Position numbers and translations under genes: made by a program. From Arthrobacter ruber (lineage in GTDB: Bacteria > Actinomycetota > Actinomycetes > Actinomycetales > Micrococcaceae), in NCBI RefSeq assembly GCF_002954225.1, contig NZ_PPTH01000017.1:315311-379310 (forward strand): a stretch of 64,000 nt of DNA, in the 5' to 3' direction. Position 1 is the first letter of the stretch. Each line of letters begins with the position of its first letter. The notes beneath the pieces are model-generated. The model was not told where the DNA came from. It did no database searches and worked only from the letters and a program-made list of their open reading frames with translations. Of the stretch, positions 8,463-17,024 are shown piece by piece.

Positions 8463-8474
8463 GACTCGCACCGC

Positions 8475-9209
8475 TCACCCGGCGGGGCGGAGCGAGGTGA
8501 TCATCGCCCTGATGTCCTGGTACTCCTGGGTCTCCATGTAGGCCTGGGGTGTGTCGATGTGCTGCGGTTTCCCCGGGTAGATCAGGTACGGGTCGTAGAT
8601 GCCGCCGAAGGCGGCCCCCGACGGCGGCCAGGAGAAGAAGTGGGCGATGGGGCACGCTCCCGGGCCCGTGGGCTCGGGTGCCGACGTGATCCCGTACGCG
8701 AGCGTGGTGGCGGCCACCGGATCGGCGACGGTGGGGTCGGTGCGTCCCTCGAACACGAACCTCGGTGTGGCCGTCCCCTGCGAGAGCGCCGGGAGCGGCT
8801 CCGTGTCCAGCTGCGCGTGAGGGAGTTCCGCCGGGCAGACGGCCCCTGTGACGAGATTCGTCTGCAGGGTCGCGAGCTGCCGGCCCGTGGCGTCCCCGAT
8901 GGCGATGGACACGCCCGCGGGCGGGGGCTCCGGGGCATCGGCGACGGTCCACCCGGCGGGGTGGTCGAAGGACAGACTGCCGTCCGACGTCGTGTAGGTG
9001 ACCCACGTGCCGGGCGCCGGTTCCGTGGTATCGGTCGTCGGTTCAGCGACCGGTGTTCCGGCCGGTGTCGTCACCGGTGTCGCTGTCGATTCCGCGGCGG
9101 GCGGCGGTTGCTGCGTCGCGGCGCCCGAACCGGAACCGCAGGAGGAGAGGAGGAATGCGAGGCCCAACGCCCCGCAGCAGATCGATGACCGCTTGTTCTG
9201 GCGACCCAT
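8475..9209 (-). CDS. secreted lipoprotein of unknown function
   Basis: Protein of 244 residues. A lipoprotein signal peptide ends in FLLSSC, so Cys24 is the predicted lipidated residue. About 45 residues of Pro/Thr/Ala linker follow, then a compact domain with the pattern FDHPAGWTV, found in several actinobacterial lipoproteins and in PsbP-like or LpqN-like folds. ATG 9209 has AAGGAG upstream. Extracytoplasmic location is clear; the function is not. No operon partners. Confidence 0.75.
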   Translation of the reverse strand: MGRQNKRSSICCGALGLAFLLSSCGSGSGAATQQPPPAAESTATPVTTPAGTPVAEPTTDTTEPAPGTWVTYTTSDGSLSFDHPAGWTVADAPEPPPAGVSIAIGDATGRQLATLQTNLVTGAVCPAELPHAQLDTEPLPALSQGTATPRFVFEGRTDPTVADPVAATTLAYGITSAPEPTGPGACPIAHFFSWPPSGAAFGGIYDPYLIYPGKPQHIDTPQAYMETQEYQDIRAMITSLRPAG

Positions 9210-9423
9210 GGCTACTCCTTCGTATCGTGGGTGGACCGTTCCATGGTGCGACCCGCCTGCGCCCTGGGAAAGGAGTGCGATCGAACTGGAATCAAGATCG
9301 TGGCATTGTTGCCGTTCCGTGCCCCTCCCGTGACACCGCAGTGATACCGCGGTGATACCGCAGGAACCGGCGGTGCCCGGTAAACCACTGGACCGGCTCC
9401 GCGCCCGGTGCCATGGTTGGTCC

Positions 9424-9738
9424 ATGGTCAGCGAAGACGACGTCCGCTCTGCATGCCTCGCCCTGCCCGGGACGTCGGAGCGGTTGAGCTGGAACCGGCC
9501 GGCATGGTTCGCCCGGACGCTCTTCGCGCGCATGTGGGACGACACCGTCCTGACGGTCAAGACCACCGAGCGTGCTGCGCTCCTCGCGATGCAGCCCGGC
9601 GTCTTCCTGCTCCACCCGCACCACGAGAAGTACGAATCGCTCGTGCTCGTGCGTCTCGGCCGGGTCGAGCACGACCAGCTGGTGGAGTTGATCGGGGAGT
9701 CCTACCGCATCGCCGACGAGACGCCCTCACGGCGCTGA
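9424..9738 (+). CDS. MmcQ/YjbR family DNA-binding protein
   Basis: Small protein of 104 residues with the CyaY-like fold of the MmcQ/YjbR family: SEDDVRSACLALPGTSERLSW at the start, a central AWFARTLFARMWDD-TVLTVKTTE region, and a C-terminal DQLVELIGESYRIA helix. Proteins of this family are annotated as DNA-binding, but their role is unproven. ATG 9424 begins the conserved domain; no strong ribosome site is visible, and upstream in-frame starts add unconserved residues. Confidence 0.75.
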   Translation: MVSEDDVRSACLALPGTSERLSWNRPAWFARTLFARMWDDTVLTVKTTERAALLAMQPGVFLLHPHHEKYESLVLVRLGRVEHDQLVELIGESYRIADETPSRR

Positions 9739-10152
9739 ACCAGGATCGGGGAACGGCTGTGGTGTTGGTCACGCAGCGGTGATCCGAGGGCCGGAACAGG
9801 TCCCGCACCATCGCTGGGCTGTAGGTAGTCCCCGGGGCCGTTCGCGAGTAGGGCGGTACCCACCGACAGGTAGAGATGGGGCCGAGGGGGAGCAAGTGAC
9901 CTCGTGAGGCCACGGGATCCCTACTCGTGAAGCGACCACCGCCCACTCGATACTTTGAGACCGGTGCTCGCTGGCAGAGCCGGCGACGACGCACCTATTC
10001 CCTCCGGGGTGGGCGAACGGGCTGGACCTGACCCGTGCACACAGCTGCCGGGCCGGCTTCCACCGGTGTGCAGCTGGAAGTGCTCCTGTCCCACATCCGT
10101 CTCACACGAGGCCGTCCGACGCCGTCCGGCGACGAGCGGCCCAGGGGAAATC
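9739..10152. other. 414-bp intergenic region upstream of the Pel-like locus
   Basis: No reading frame here has coding character. The region holds short inverted repeats (for example CCTCGTGAGG near 9900) and presumably the promoter and leader for pelG. It does not match the conserved core of c-di-GMP riboswitches that I know. The leader ends in AGGGGAAA before the pelG ATG. Confidence 0.4.
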
Positions 10153-11613
10153 ATGACCTCTCTGCAGTCCCTCGTCCAGGACTCCTTCACCCGACGCCGC
10201 ACGGTGGCCATCATCGTCGCGCTGATCCTGACGGCCCTCGTGCCGCTCGCGGACTCCGTCCTGCCGGCCGGCTGGTCCTCCGTCCTCCTGGCCGCGGGGA
10301 TCCTCCTGCTCATGGTCACGCTGCTGCTGCTCGTACGCCCCGGCTCCTCCGACGCCCTCGGGGCCGCGGAGTCCGACGGGGGCAATCGCCGCGGCGCGGG
10401 GCTCCTGCTGTACCTGTCGCCGGTGATCCTGCTGAACCTCGTCTATCCGCTCGTCAGCCCCGCCATGGCCGCGGTCGACGTCGGCGGCGTGCAGCTCACC
10501 CTCGTGGTGCTCGCCTCCTCCATCACCGTCCCGTGGCTCGCGCAGGCTGCCTGCCTTCCGGCCTACCGCGCCATCGGCGATCTCATGGCCGAGCGCGACA
10601 TGGCCGCGATCACCCGTCGTTTCTGCACCACCTGGCCCGCGATGTTCATCCAGTCGCTGCCGCTCGTCGTCGTCTTCGCCGTGCCGCTGTGGCTCGCCAC
10701 GCACTGGTCCCTCCCGGCCCTCGCTACCTACGCCGCCCTCTGCGCCCTCCACCTGCTCTTCGTCCAGTCCCTCATCCTCACGAACGTGGGGGAACGCCGC
10801 GGGCTCTGGGCTCTCGCCTGGGCGGCGTATGCCGTGGCACTGTTCGCGGCCCCCACCCTCTGGTGGCTCCCGCCGCTGCTCGGAACCCTCACACAGGTCG
10901 CAGCCATGGGACGCGGTCTGGCAGCAGCCCGGTTCGCCCGCCGACTCGACGCCCGCCACTTCTCGGCCGACCTCGTGCGCGGACTCCTGCTCGGCGCGGT
11001 GCTCTGGGCCGACAAGTTCGTCCTGTTCCTCGTCACGGACGGCGACTTCCAGGTGGTGATCGTGTTCCTCGCGATGCTGCCCGCCGTCGTCGCCTACAAC
11101 TACTACTTCGTGAATCTCGCTCCGCGGGTGGACCGGGCTGTGACCGAACTGCACCGCACCATCGCCGAGGAACCACTCACGCTGCTCGCCACGAGGTCCC
11201 GGGCACTGAGCCGCACGGTGGACCGCGCGATCCTCAGCACGGGCGCGGTCGGCATGATCCTCACCCTCGTCGTCGTGCTGCTGCTCGAGGGCATCCAGCC
11301 CGTGAGCGCACTGCTGGCCGTCGCGGTGGGCGTGGCGTCCTGGGCCTTCATGATCCTGACGCTCCTCAGCTACGAACTGGACTACATCGGCGAGAAGGTC
11401 CTGCCGCAGATCCTGGGTGGCACCCACCTCGCGCTGTGCGCGGCAGCCTTCCTGCTGGTGGGCGCCGTGCAGGGTTCTGCCGGAGCCCTGCTGGCGTACA
11501 GCCTGCTCGTGGTGGCGGACCTCGTGCTCGTCGCCGTCGCATGGGTGCTCTACAAACGGCACTGGACACAGCCCGAGTACACCCTGTTCTGGCGTCACGC
11601 CACGTCCTGGTAG
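10153..11613 (+). CDS. pelG: PelG-like exopolysaccharide transporter
   Basis: Integral membrane protein of 486 residues with about 12 hydrophobic helices, resembling PelG, the MATE/MVF-type flippase-like component of Pel exopolysaccharide machines. Features seen in PelG proteins include VTDGDFQVVIVFLAMLPAVVAYNYYFV followed by a soluble loop (NLAPRVDRAVTELHRTI) and a C-terminal YELDYIGEKVLPQI segment. ATG 10153 has AGGGGAAA just upstream. The next gene, a PelF-like glycosyltransferase, is 45 nt downstream on the same strand. PelG works with PelD and PelE in Proteobacteria and in Bacillus; neither is present here. Assignment to the family is firm; identity of the exported polymer is not. Confidence 0.8.
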   Translation: MTSLQSLVQDSFTRRRTVAIIVALILTALVPLADSVLPAGWSSVLLAAGILLLMVTLLLLVRPGSSDALGAAESDGGNRRGAGLLLYLSPVILLNLVYPLVSPAMAAVDVGGVQLTLVVLASSITVPWLAQAACLPAYRAIGDLMAERDMAAITRRFCTTWPAMFIQSLPLVVVFAVPLWLATHWSLPALATYAALCALHLLFVQSLILTNVGERRGLWALAWAAYAVALFAAPTLWWLPPLLGTLTQVAAMGRGLAAARFARRLDARHFSADLVRGLLLGAVLWADKFVLFLVTDGDFQVVIVFLAMLPAVVAYNYYFVNLAPRVDRAVTELHRTIAEEPLTLLATRSRALSRTVDRAILSTGAVGMILTLVVVLLLEGIQPVSALLAVAVGVASWAFMILTLLSYELDYIGEKVLPQILGGTHLALCAAAFLLVGAVQGSAGALLAYSLLVVADLVLVAVAWVLYKRHWTQPEYTLFWRHATSW

Positions 11614-11658
11614 CCCCGACCGACCGACCCGACCCGCTCCCAGCGACAAGGAAGAACC

Positions 11659-13353
11659 ATGTACGTCTTCAAGAACCCGAAAGCCCGTCACGCCGCGCTC
11701 GAGCAGTCCCCGGCCGCCCTCCTCCCCGCCGAGGCGGCAGCACAGGTCCACTACGCGGACGTCGACGTCGCCATCGTCATGGAATCCACCTACCCGTACC
11801 TCAAGGGCGGGGTCTCGGCGGTGGTGCACGATATCGTCACCCACAACCCCGACCTCACCTACGGCATCATCCACATCACCTGGGACTCCGCGTCACCCCA
11901 GGAGGACCTGTACGGGATGCCGGCGAACGTGGCCTGGGTGCGCCCCGTCTACCTGAGCCTGCAGGAGCACCGGCACGACTTCATGGCGGTGTCCTCCAGG
12001 GATCTCGGGATGACCCCGGTGGAGCGCTCGGCGCTCGCGCACCGGGTGTTCGACGCGCTGTACGCGCTGTCCGAACGGGGCGAGGTGGAGCCGCTGTGGC
12101 AGCTGATCGACGAGGGGCTGAACGAGCGCACCCGCACCTTCCCGCTCTGGGCCCTCCTGGGATCGAAGGAGTTCATGGAGGCACTCTCCGAGCGGATGCC
12201 CCAGCTCGACCTGTCCCTGGCGGACTCCTTCTGGACGCTGCGGAACTTCTTCTCGCTCGCCTTCGCCGTCCTCGGGGAGACCATGCCGAGGGCGCGGGTC
12301 TACCACGCCCACACCACCGGCTACGCCTCCCTGCTGGGGGCCGCAGCCGCGCGGGACCACGGCACGTCATTCCTGCTCACAGAACACAACCTGTACGTGC
12401 GCGACACGGTGAACACGCTGCTGGACCGCAACATGGCGCTGTCCATCACCTCGGAGGACTACCGGACGTTCGACGTCACACCGGAGCAGCGGGCGTGGAT
12501 GGCGTGGTGGACCGAGATGGGTCACTTCTGCTACCCCAGCGCCACCCTCATCACCTATCTGTACCCCAGTGCCATCACTGAGGCGGCACGTCTCGGCACG
12601 GACATCGACAAGTCCGTCGTCGTGCCCAACGCGATGGTGATCGAGGAGTTCGACGACAAGTACCGGGCCCGGCGCGCCGCGCAGGAGTTGCTGGCGCAGC
12701 GGGGCGACGACCACGTCTGGAAGCTCGTCTACATCGCCCGGGTGGTTCCCATCAAGGGACTGCTGGACCTGCTGTCGAGCATGGACATCCTGCGCCGCCA
12801 CGGTTTCCCGAACCTCCACCTCGACGTCCTCGGGCCCACCGAGCACGTGCCCGAGTACTACGAGGCGTGCCTCGCGAAGATCGAGAGCCTCGGGCTGCAC
12901 GACCACGTCACCGTCCACGGCACGGTCAACGTGAGGGACATGCTCGACCAGTTCGACCTCCTCGTGCTCCCGAGCTACAACGAGGGCCAGCCCATCGTGG
13001 TGCTCGAGGCCATGGCCGCCGGCATCCCCACCGTCGGCACCGACGTGGGCGGCATGCGCCAGTTGATCGGCGACGAGCTCCACGCCAGGGACGGCCGCAC
13101 GGTCGGGCCGTGCGGTGAACTCGTGATCGCGGGCGACGTGGAGGAGATGGCGGAGAACATTCGCGCGGTCATCGGCAACGCGGAGCTCTACCGGACCTAC
13201 GCGGCGAACGCGCGCACCCGCGTCCAGGAGTTCTTCCAGATGCACGAGATCATGTCCTCCTACAACGAGATCTACCGGACGGTCGGTGACATCACGGATC
13301 TCGGTGAGCTCACGACGACGGGCCTCGGGGACCTCACGCGGTCCGGCCTGTGA
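11659..13353 (+). CDS. pelF: PelF-like GT4 glycosyltransferase
   Basis: Cytoplasmic glycosyltransferase of 564 residues. Residues 36-60 carry the PelF signature YPYLKGGVSAVVHDIV, the variant of the GT4 donor/acceptor loop specific to this family. A long insertion (about 85-240) is typical of PelF. The C-terminal domain has RVVPIKGLLDLL and the GT4 E-x7-E pair Glu442/Glu450 in YNEGQPIVVLEAMAAG. PelF polymerises UDP-GalNAc/GlcNAc into Pel in Pseudomonas and Bacillus. ACAAGGAAGAACC precedes the ATG. The stop overlaps the GTG start of the next gene (GTGA), coupling it to a putative glycoside hydrolase. The C-terminal tail (DITDLGEL-TTTGLGDL) is a short degenerate repeat beyond the catalytic domain. 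Confidence 0.9.
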   Translation: MYVFKNPKARHAALEQSPAALLPAEAAAQVHYADVDVAIVMESTYPYLKGGVSAVVHDIVTHNPDLTYGIIHITWDSASPQEDLYGMPANVAWVRPVYLSLQEHRHDFMAVSSRDLGMTPVERSALAHRVFDALYALSERGEVEPLWQLIDEGLNERTRTFPLWALLGSKEFMEALSERMPQLDLSLADSFWTLRNFFSLAFAVLGETMPRARVYHAHTTGYASLLGAAAARDHGTSFLLTEHNLYVRDTVNTLLDRNMALSITSEDYRTFDVTPEQRAWMAWWTEMGHFCYPSATLITYLYPSAITEAARLGTDIDKSVVVPNAMVIEEFDDKYRARRAAQELLAQRGDDHVWKLVYIARVVPIKGLLDLLSSMDILRRHGFPNLHLDVLGPTEHVPEYYEACLAKIESLGLHDHVTVHGTVNVRDMLDQFDLLVLPSYNEGQPIVVLEAMAAGIPTVGTDVGGMRQLIGDELHARDGRTVGPCGELVIAGDVEEMAENIRAVIGNAELYRTYAANARTRVQEFFQMHEIMSSYNEIYRTVGDITDLGELTTTGLGDLTRSGL

Positions 13354-14423
13354 CCGGCGTCGGCGCCTGGATCCGGTACGGCGATCCCCTCCTGCCGGGC
13401 CAGCTCGAGTTCGCGGCCCAGCACTACCGTGCGGCGATCCTCCAGCCGTGGGAGGTCGACGCCGCCGAGGAGCTCAAGCGGCTCCGCCCGGACATGACGG
13501 TGCTCTGCTACAAGTGCCTGTCGTCCGTGCGGAGCTACGAGCCCGGACCGGTCTTCACCTCCGGCGTCTCCTACGGGGAGGCGGACGCGGACGGCGCCTG
13601 GTTCGCCACGCGCCTGGACGGCTCCCGCATCGAGTGGGAGCGCTATCCGGGGCACTGGCAGATGCGGGTGTGGGATCCCGACTACCAGCGCCGCTGGGTG
13701 GGCAACGTCGTCGAGGAACTGCGGGATTCGCCGTTCGACGGCGTCATGGCGGACAACGACGTGTTCGACGACTATTACGGCCTCCGGCTGCCCATCGAGG
13801 GCGCCACGGAGATGGCGGCACTGCGGACGGCCCTCGGCGACCTCGTACAGGCGGCCGGGACGGCGCTCAACGCCGCCGGCAAGATCCTCGTGCCGAACAT
13901 CGCCGAGTCGCGCCGCGAACCGGGGCGGTGGGCCGCACACGCCGCCTACGGCGGGGGCTTCGAGGAGGTCTGGCTCGGCTACAGCCCCGTGGACCTGTTC
14001 GATCCGGTGACGGCCGAGGCACAATTGTCCCAGGCCGCCGGGCCCGGACTCTCCATCCTCCGCGTCCCCACCGACGGCGACGACCGCCACCCCAACTTCG
14101 TCTACGGGCTCGCGGCGTTCTGGATCTTCGGCGAGGGCCGCGGTGCATACAGTGCCACGGCTCACGACGACTACAGCCGCCTCCACCACGCACCCGAACT
14201 CGACTGGCAGCTCGGGGCCCCACGGACCGCACCGCAGGGTGGGAGGCATGCCTGGTGGCGGGAGTTCGAGGACGGGTTCGCCGCCGTGAACTTCAACCGG
14301 GACGGCCGCCGGCGCCGCAGGGTGCGGGTGCCGGCCGGCCTCGTGGACGCGGAGGGGCGCTCCGCGCCGTCGTCCGTGGTGCTGCAACCGCAGCGCGGCG
14401 TCCTGTTCCGCCGCCCCTCCTGA
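13350..14423 (+). CDS. putative cytoplasmic glycoside hydrolase, GHL15/GH114-like TIM barrel
   Basis: Protein of 357 residues without a signal peptide, translationally coupled to pelF (GTGA overlap). It looks like a hypothetical glycosyl hydrolase of the GHL15 type: ILQPWEVDAAEELKRLRPDMTVLCYK as the first strands, WVGNVVEELRDSPFDGVMADNDV with Asp135 and Asp137 at the end of a central strand as candidate catalytic residues, and a late AAFWIFGEGRGAYSAT. Its neighbourhood suggests it trims or edits the polymer or lipid-linked product of PelF. In classical Pel systems that job is done by PelA (hydrolase/deacetylase), absent here. Cytoplasmic location is odd for a polysaccharide-degrading enzyme. 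Substrate unknown. Confidence 0.65.
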   Translation: MTGVGAWIRYGDPLLPGQLEFAAQHYRAAILQPWEVDAAEELKRLRPDMTVLCYKCLSSVRSYEPGPVFTSGVSYGEADADGAWFATRLDGSRIEWERYPGHWQMRVWDPDYQRRWVGNVVEELRDSPFDGVMADNDVFDDYYGLRLPIEGATEMAALRTALGDLVQAAGTALNAAGKILVPNIAESRREPGRWAAHAAYGGGFEEVWLGYSPVDLFDPVTAEAQLSQAAGPGLSILRVPTDGDDRHPNFVYGLAAFWIFGEGRGAYSATAHDDYSRLHHAPELDWQLGAPRTAPQGGRHAWWREFEDGFAAVNFNRDGRRRRRVRVPAGLVDAEGRSAPSSVVLQPQRGVLFRRPS

Positions 14424-14538
14424 CCACCGCCTCCCCCCGCTGACGGGCGGGCGGGTCCTTGCGCAGGTTCTGCTCAGGATTACCGACGGTCGGGCCCTTC
14501 ACCTGTCCTGACGGAACGGGCACATCCATGATGTGCGT

Positions 14539-15993
14539 ATGAGACTCAAAGCCGCCGGGGTCACGGCTGTTTCCACCGCGCTGGCCCTCGCCTTCGCCGT
14601 CGGTACCCTCGTCACGCCTGCGAGCGCCGGCAGTGTGCCGAAGGGGAGCGGCCAGCAGCTGCCGGCCTACCTGCAGGGGTACCGGCAGGGCCAGCTGCTC
14701 TGCCCGGGAGCAGCGCTCACGGGCAAGGTCTCGGTGGCGATCGTCGACCCCATGACGGCCACCACGGACGCGCCGGGTGACTGCACGCTCTCCGACATGA
14801 AGGCCGCCAATCCCGGCACCACGTTCCTCGCGTACCTGAACATCGGTGCCATGCGGGATGCCGAACCGTGGAACGGCGTCTTCCGGAACTCCTGCGCGGA
14901 CACGGCGACGTCGGAGGGGAGGCAGTTCGCCGTCACCACGCCGAACCCGAAGGTGGCCGTGAACGAGGACGGCTTCGCCTCCTACCCGGGCTACTCCTAC
15001 CTGACCGTCGCCGACCTGTCCCCGGCCTACGCCGATGCCTGCGCCGCGACGGCGCGCACCATCCTCACCACGGACGCGCAGCGGGGCACGACGAACGCTC
15101 CTGCCGCCCGGTTCGACGGCATCTTCCTCGACGACGCCTCGATGTCGCCCTCACACGGCCAGGACATGGTCGACGTGGGGCAGTGGGGCCCCTGGGCGAG
15201 CGACGACGCCTACGGGAAGGCCCTCATCGCCGCGGTGCAGCGCTTCGACGCGACGCTCACCCGCACCCTGGGCCGGGACGTCCCCGTCGCCGTCAACCTC
15301 GGCGTCTACCCGGCCTGGAGCAATCAGGTGGACCTCGCCACAGAACTGGCGGCCACGGGCAGCGTGGACTTCGCCCTCCGCGAGCACGTCGTCTCCAACG
15401 GTACGGGGCGCCCAGCGCCGCTCGTGGACCTGGAGCAGGCCACCGCCGCCTACAGGGCCATCACGGCCGCCGGGATGCCGGTGGTGGAACACGACTACTC
15501 CGTGCCCCTGCGTGAACTCCCGGCGGCGGCCTACCGCCAGGGCGGCGACATCGGCTCCTCGGCCCCGTGCCTGCGCGACGGCTTCGGCGCGAGGGCTTCC
15601 GTGGTGGCCGCGGGCAAGGCGCGCCGCGTGCTGGACCACCGGATGACGCTCGGGCACCTGCTGCAGACCCGCACGGTCTCGGCCCGGCAGATGACCGCCA
15701 CGCTCTCCCAGGCGGAGCCCACCTGCCAGGACAATGCGTGGGACGACGACGCGAACTTCGAGACCGTCACCACGGTTTCCGTCGCCGCCTCGGACCCGCA
15801 GGTCACGGCGCTCACGAAGGCCGTGACCGGCGGAGCGTACGCGACCGTCGGCCCCGTGACACTCAGCGGCGTGAACGTGGTGAAACTCTCGAACGGGAGC
15901 GTCGTCGCGGTCAACACCACCAACCTGACGCGCTCGGTGTCCGCCTACGGGAAGACGCTCACCGTCCCCGGACGGTCCGCGACCATCGGCTGA
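14539..15993 (+). CDS. secreted putative glycoside hydrolase, GHL15-like
   Basis: Protein of 484 residues with a clear signal peptide ending VTPASA (cleavage after residue 30). The catalytic-type domain has YLNIGAMRDAEPWN, YLTVADLSPAYADACA and RFDGIFLDDAS, placing Asp198/Asp199 at the end of a barrel strand in the same position as in the preceding enzyme. A C-terminal region of about 100 residues (from NFETVTTVSVAA) looks like a separate beta-rich domain. GTG 14533 is an equally possible start. It follows pelF and the cytoplasmic hydrolase on the same strand after 115 nt and is the natural extracellular partner of the exporter. A hydrolase that cuts the exported polymer, as PelA does, is the simplest guess. 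Confidence 0.65.
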   Translation: MRLKAAGVTAVSTALALAFAVGTLVTPASAGSVPKGSGQQLPAYLQGYRQGQLLCPGAALTGKVSVAIVDPMTATTDAPGDCTLSDMKAANPGTTFLAYLNIGAMRDAEPWNGVFRNSCADTATSEGRQFAVTTPNPKVAVNEDGFASYPGYSYLTVADLSPAYADACAATARTILTTDAQRGTTNAPAARFDGIFLDDASMSPSHGQDMVDVGQWGPWASDDAYGKALIAAVQRFDATLTRTLGRDVPVAVNLGVYPAWSNQVDLATELAATGSVDFALREHVVSNGTGRPAPLVDLEQATAAYRAITAAGMPVVEHDYSVPLRELPAAAYRQGGDIGSSAPCLRDGFGARASVVAAGKARRVLDHRMTLGHLLQTRTVSARQMTATLSQAEPTCQDNAWDDDANFETVTTVSVAASDPQVTALTKAVTGGAYATVGPVTLSGVNVVKLSNGSVVAVNTTNLTRSVSAYGKTLTVPGRSATIG

Positions 15994-16011
15994 CCCACCG
16001 CGGGCCCGCAC

Positions 16012-16983
16012 CTACGCTCGGTCGACGACGGCCCGCAGGTGGGTGGGTAGGACGCTGCCCGGGGCGCGGCTGCGGATGAGCGCGAGGTCCCGGGCGTGCT
16101 CGTGCAGACGCCGGTCCTCCTCGGAGCGCGGCACCCACGGCGGCACCGGGACGGCCGTGCCCTCGGCGTCGCGCGCCACCATGACGGTGAGGCACTCGGT
16201 GGTCAGGTCCAGTTCCCGCGACGTCGGGCTGCCGGAGCGCACATGGACCGCGACGTGCATGCCCTTGCGCCCGGTGTAGACGAGGCGTGCCTCGACCTCG
16301 ACGACGTCCCCGATGTGCAGCGGCTTGAGGAACCGGACGCCGCCCGAGAAGACGGCGACGGTGTCCAGTCCGCAGTAGCGCGTGGAGCAGACGTAGGCGG
16401 CCTCGTCGATCCAGTCCATGACCGTGCCGCCATGCACCTTCCCGCCCCAGTTGACGTCGGTGGGCGCGGCGAGGAACCGAAGGACGGTCCGCTCCGCGGT
16501 GCCGGCGTCCGTGTACGCCTGGCGGCGCATCTCCTCGGTGATCTCCTTGCGGACCGCGATGCGGGCCACCGCGTGCTCGCTCTCGAGGCGCTCGGCATCC
16601 GAGCGCGGTTCGAAGGGCGGGACGGCGACGGGCCGGCCGTCGGGGCCCACGGCCACGAAGATCACGAGGCACTCGCTGCGCCTGCCGCCGTCGCCCCCCG
16701 AGACGGATCCGGAGGAGACGATGGTGCGGATGTGCATCGACGAGGTGCCGGTGTGCACGATCGTGGCCTCGACCTCCACGAGGTCACCGACCACCACCGG
16801 ATCCGCGAACTGGATGTTCCCCACGTACGCGGTCACGCAGTACGTCTTCGCCCAGCCGACGGCGGCCGCGTAGGCCGCCTTGTCCACCCACTCGAGCACC
16901 GTGCCGGCGTCCACCGACCCGCTGTGGCCGAGGTCGGTGGGGGAGGCGAGGAACCTCAGGGTGATGGAGTTGGAGGGGTTCAT
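16012..16983 (-). CDS. tandem hotdog acyl-CoA thioesterase
   Basis: Protein of 323 residues made of two hotdog domains. Domain 1 (about 6-120) has DAGTVLEWVDKAAYAAA and VEVEATIVHTGTSSMHIRT; domain 2 (about 165-285) repeats the pattern as HGGTVMDWIDEAAYVCS and VEVEARLVYTGRKGMHVAV. This is the acyl-CoA hydrolase (BFIT/BACH-like) arrangement, hydrolysing acyl-CoA to free acid and CoA in the cytoplasm. Chain-length preference cannot be read. The only ribosome-site candidate is weak. It ends 18 bp from the convergent secreted hydrolase and lies downstream of the tetR gene on the same strand. Confidence 0.85.
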   Translation of the reverse strand: MNPSNSITLRFLASPTDLGHSGSVDAGTVLEWVDKAAYAAAVGWAKTYCVTAYVGNIQFADPVVVGDLVEVEATIVHTGTSSMHIRTIVSSGSVSGGDGGRRSECLVIFVAVGPDGRPVAVPPFEPRSDAERLESEHAVARIAVRKEITEEMRRQAYTDAGTAERTVLRFLAAPTDVNWGGKVHGGTVMDWIDEAAYVCSTRYCGLDTVAVFSGGVRFLKPLHIGDVVEVEARLVYTGRKGMHVAVHVRSGSPTSRELDLTTECLTVMVARDAEGTAVPVPPWVPRSEEDRRLHEHARDLALIRSRAPGSVLPTHLRAVVDRA

Positions 16984-17024
16984 GACCCAGTATCACCACG
17001 TTCCGGACGCATCCGGAAGCAGCG

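Noticed and set aside
9739..10152. Possible c-di-GMP riboswitch ahead of the Pel-like locus.
   Set aside because: GGTCACGCAG near 9770 looks faintly like the GEMM start, but the GCAAACC and downstream tetraloop-receptor parts are absent.
10102..11874. A long minus-strand open frame opposite pelG.
   Set aside because: Composition (His, Gln, Asp, Arg, Gly-rich) is typical of the antisense of a hydrophobic membrane-protein gene.
10035..12581. An 848-codon open frame overlapping pelG and pelF on the same strand.
   Set aside because: It is the +1 shadow of two well-supported genes; the translation is arginine/proline-rich without any motif.
16012..16983. Gene duplication of two separate thioesterases fused by sequencing error.
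   Set aside because: Double-hotdog acyl-CoA hydrolases of this length are a normal family, and the frame is continuous with even codon bias.
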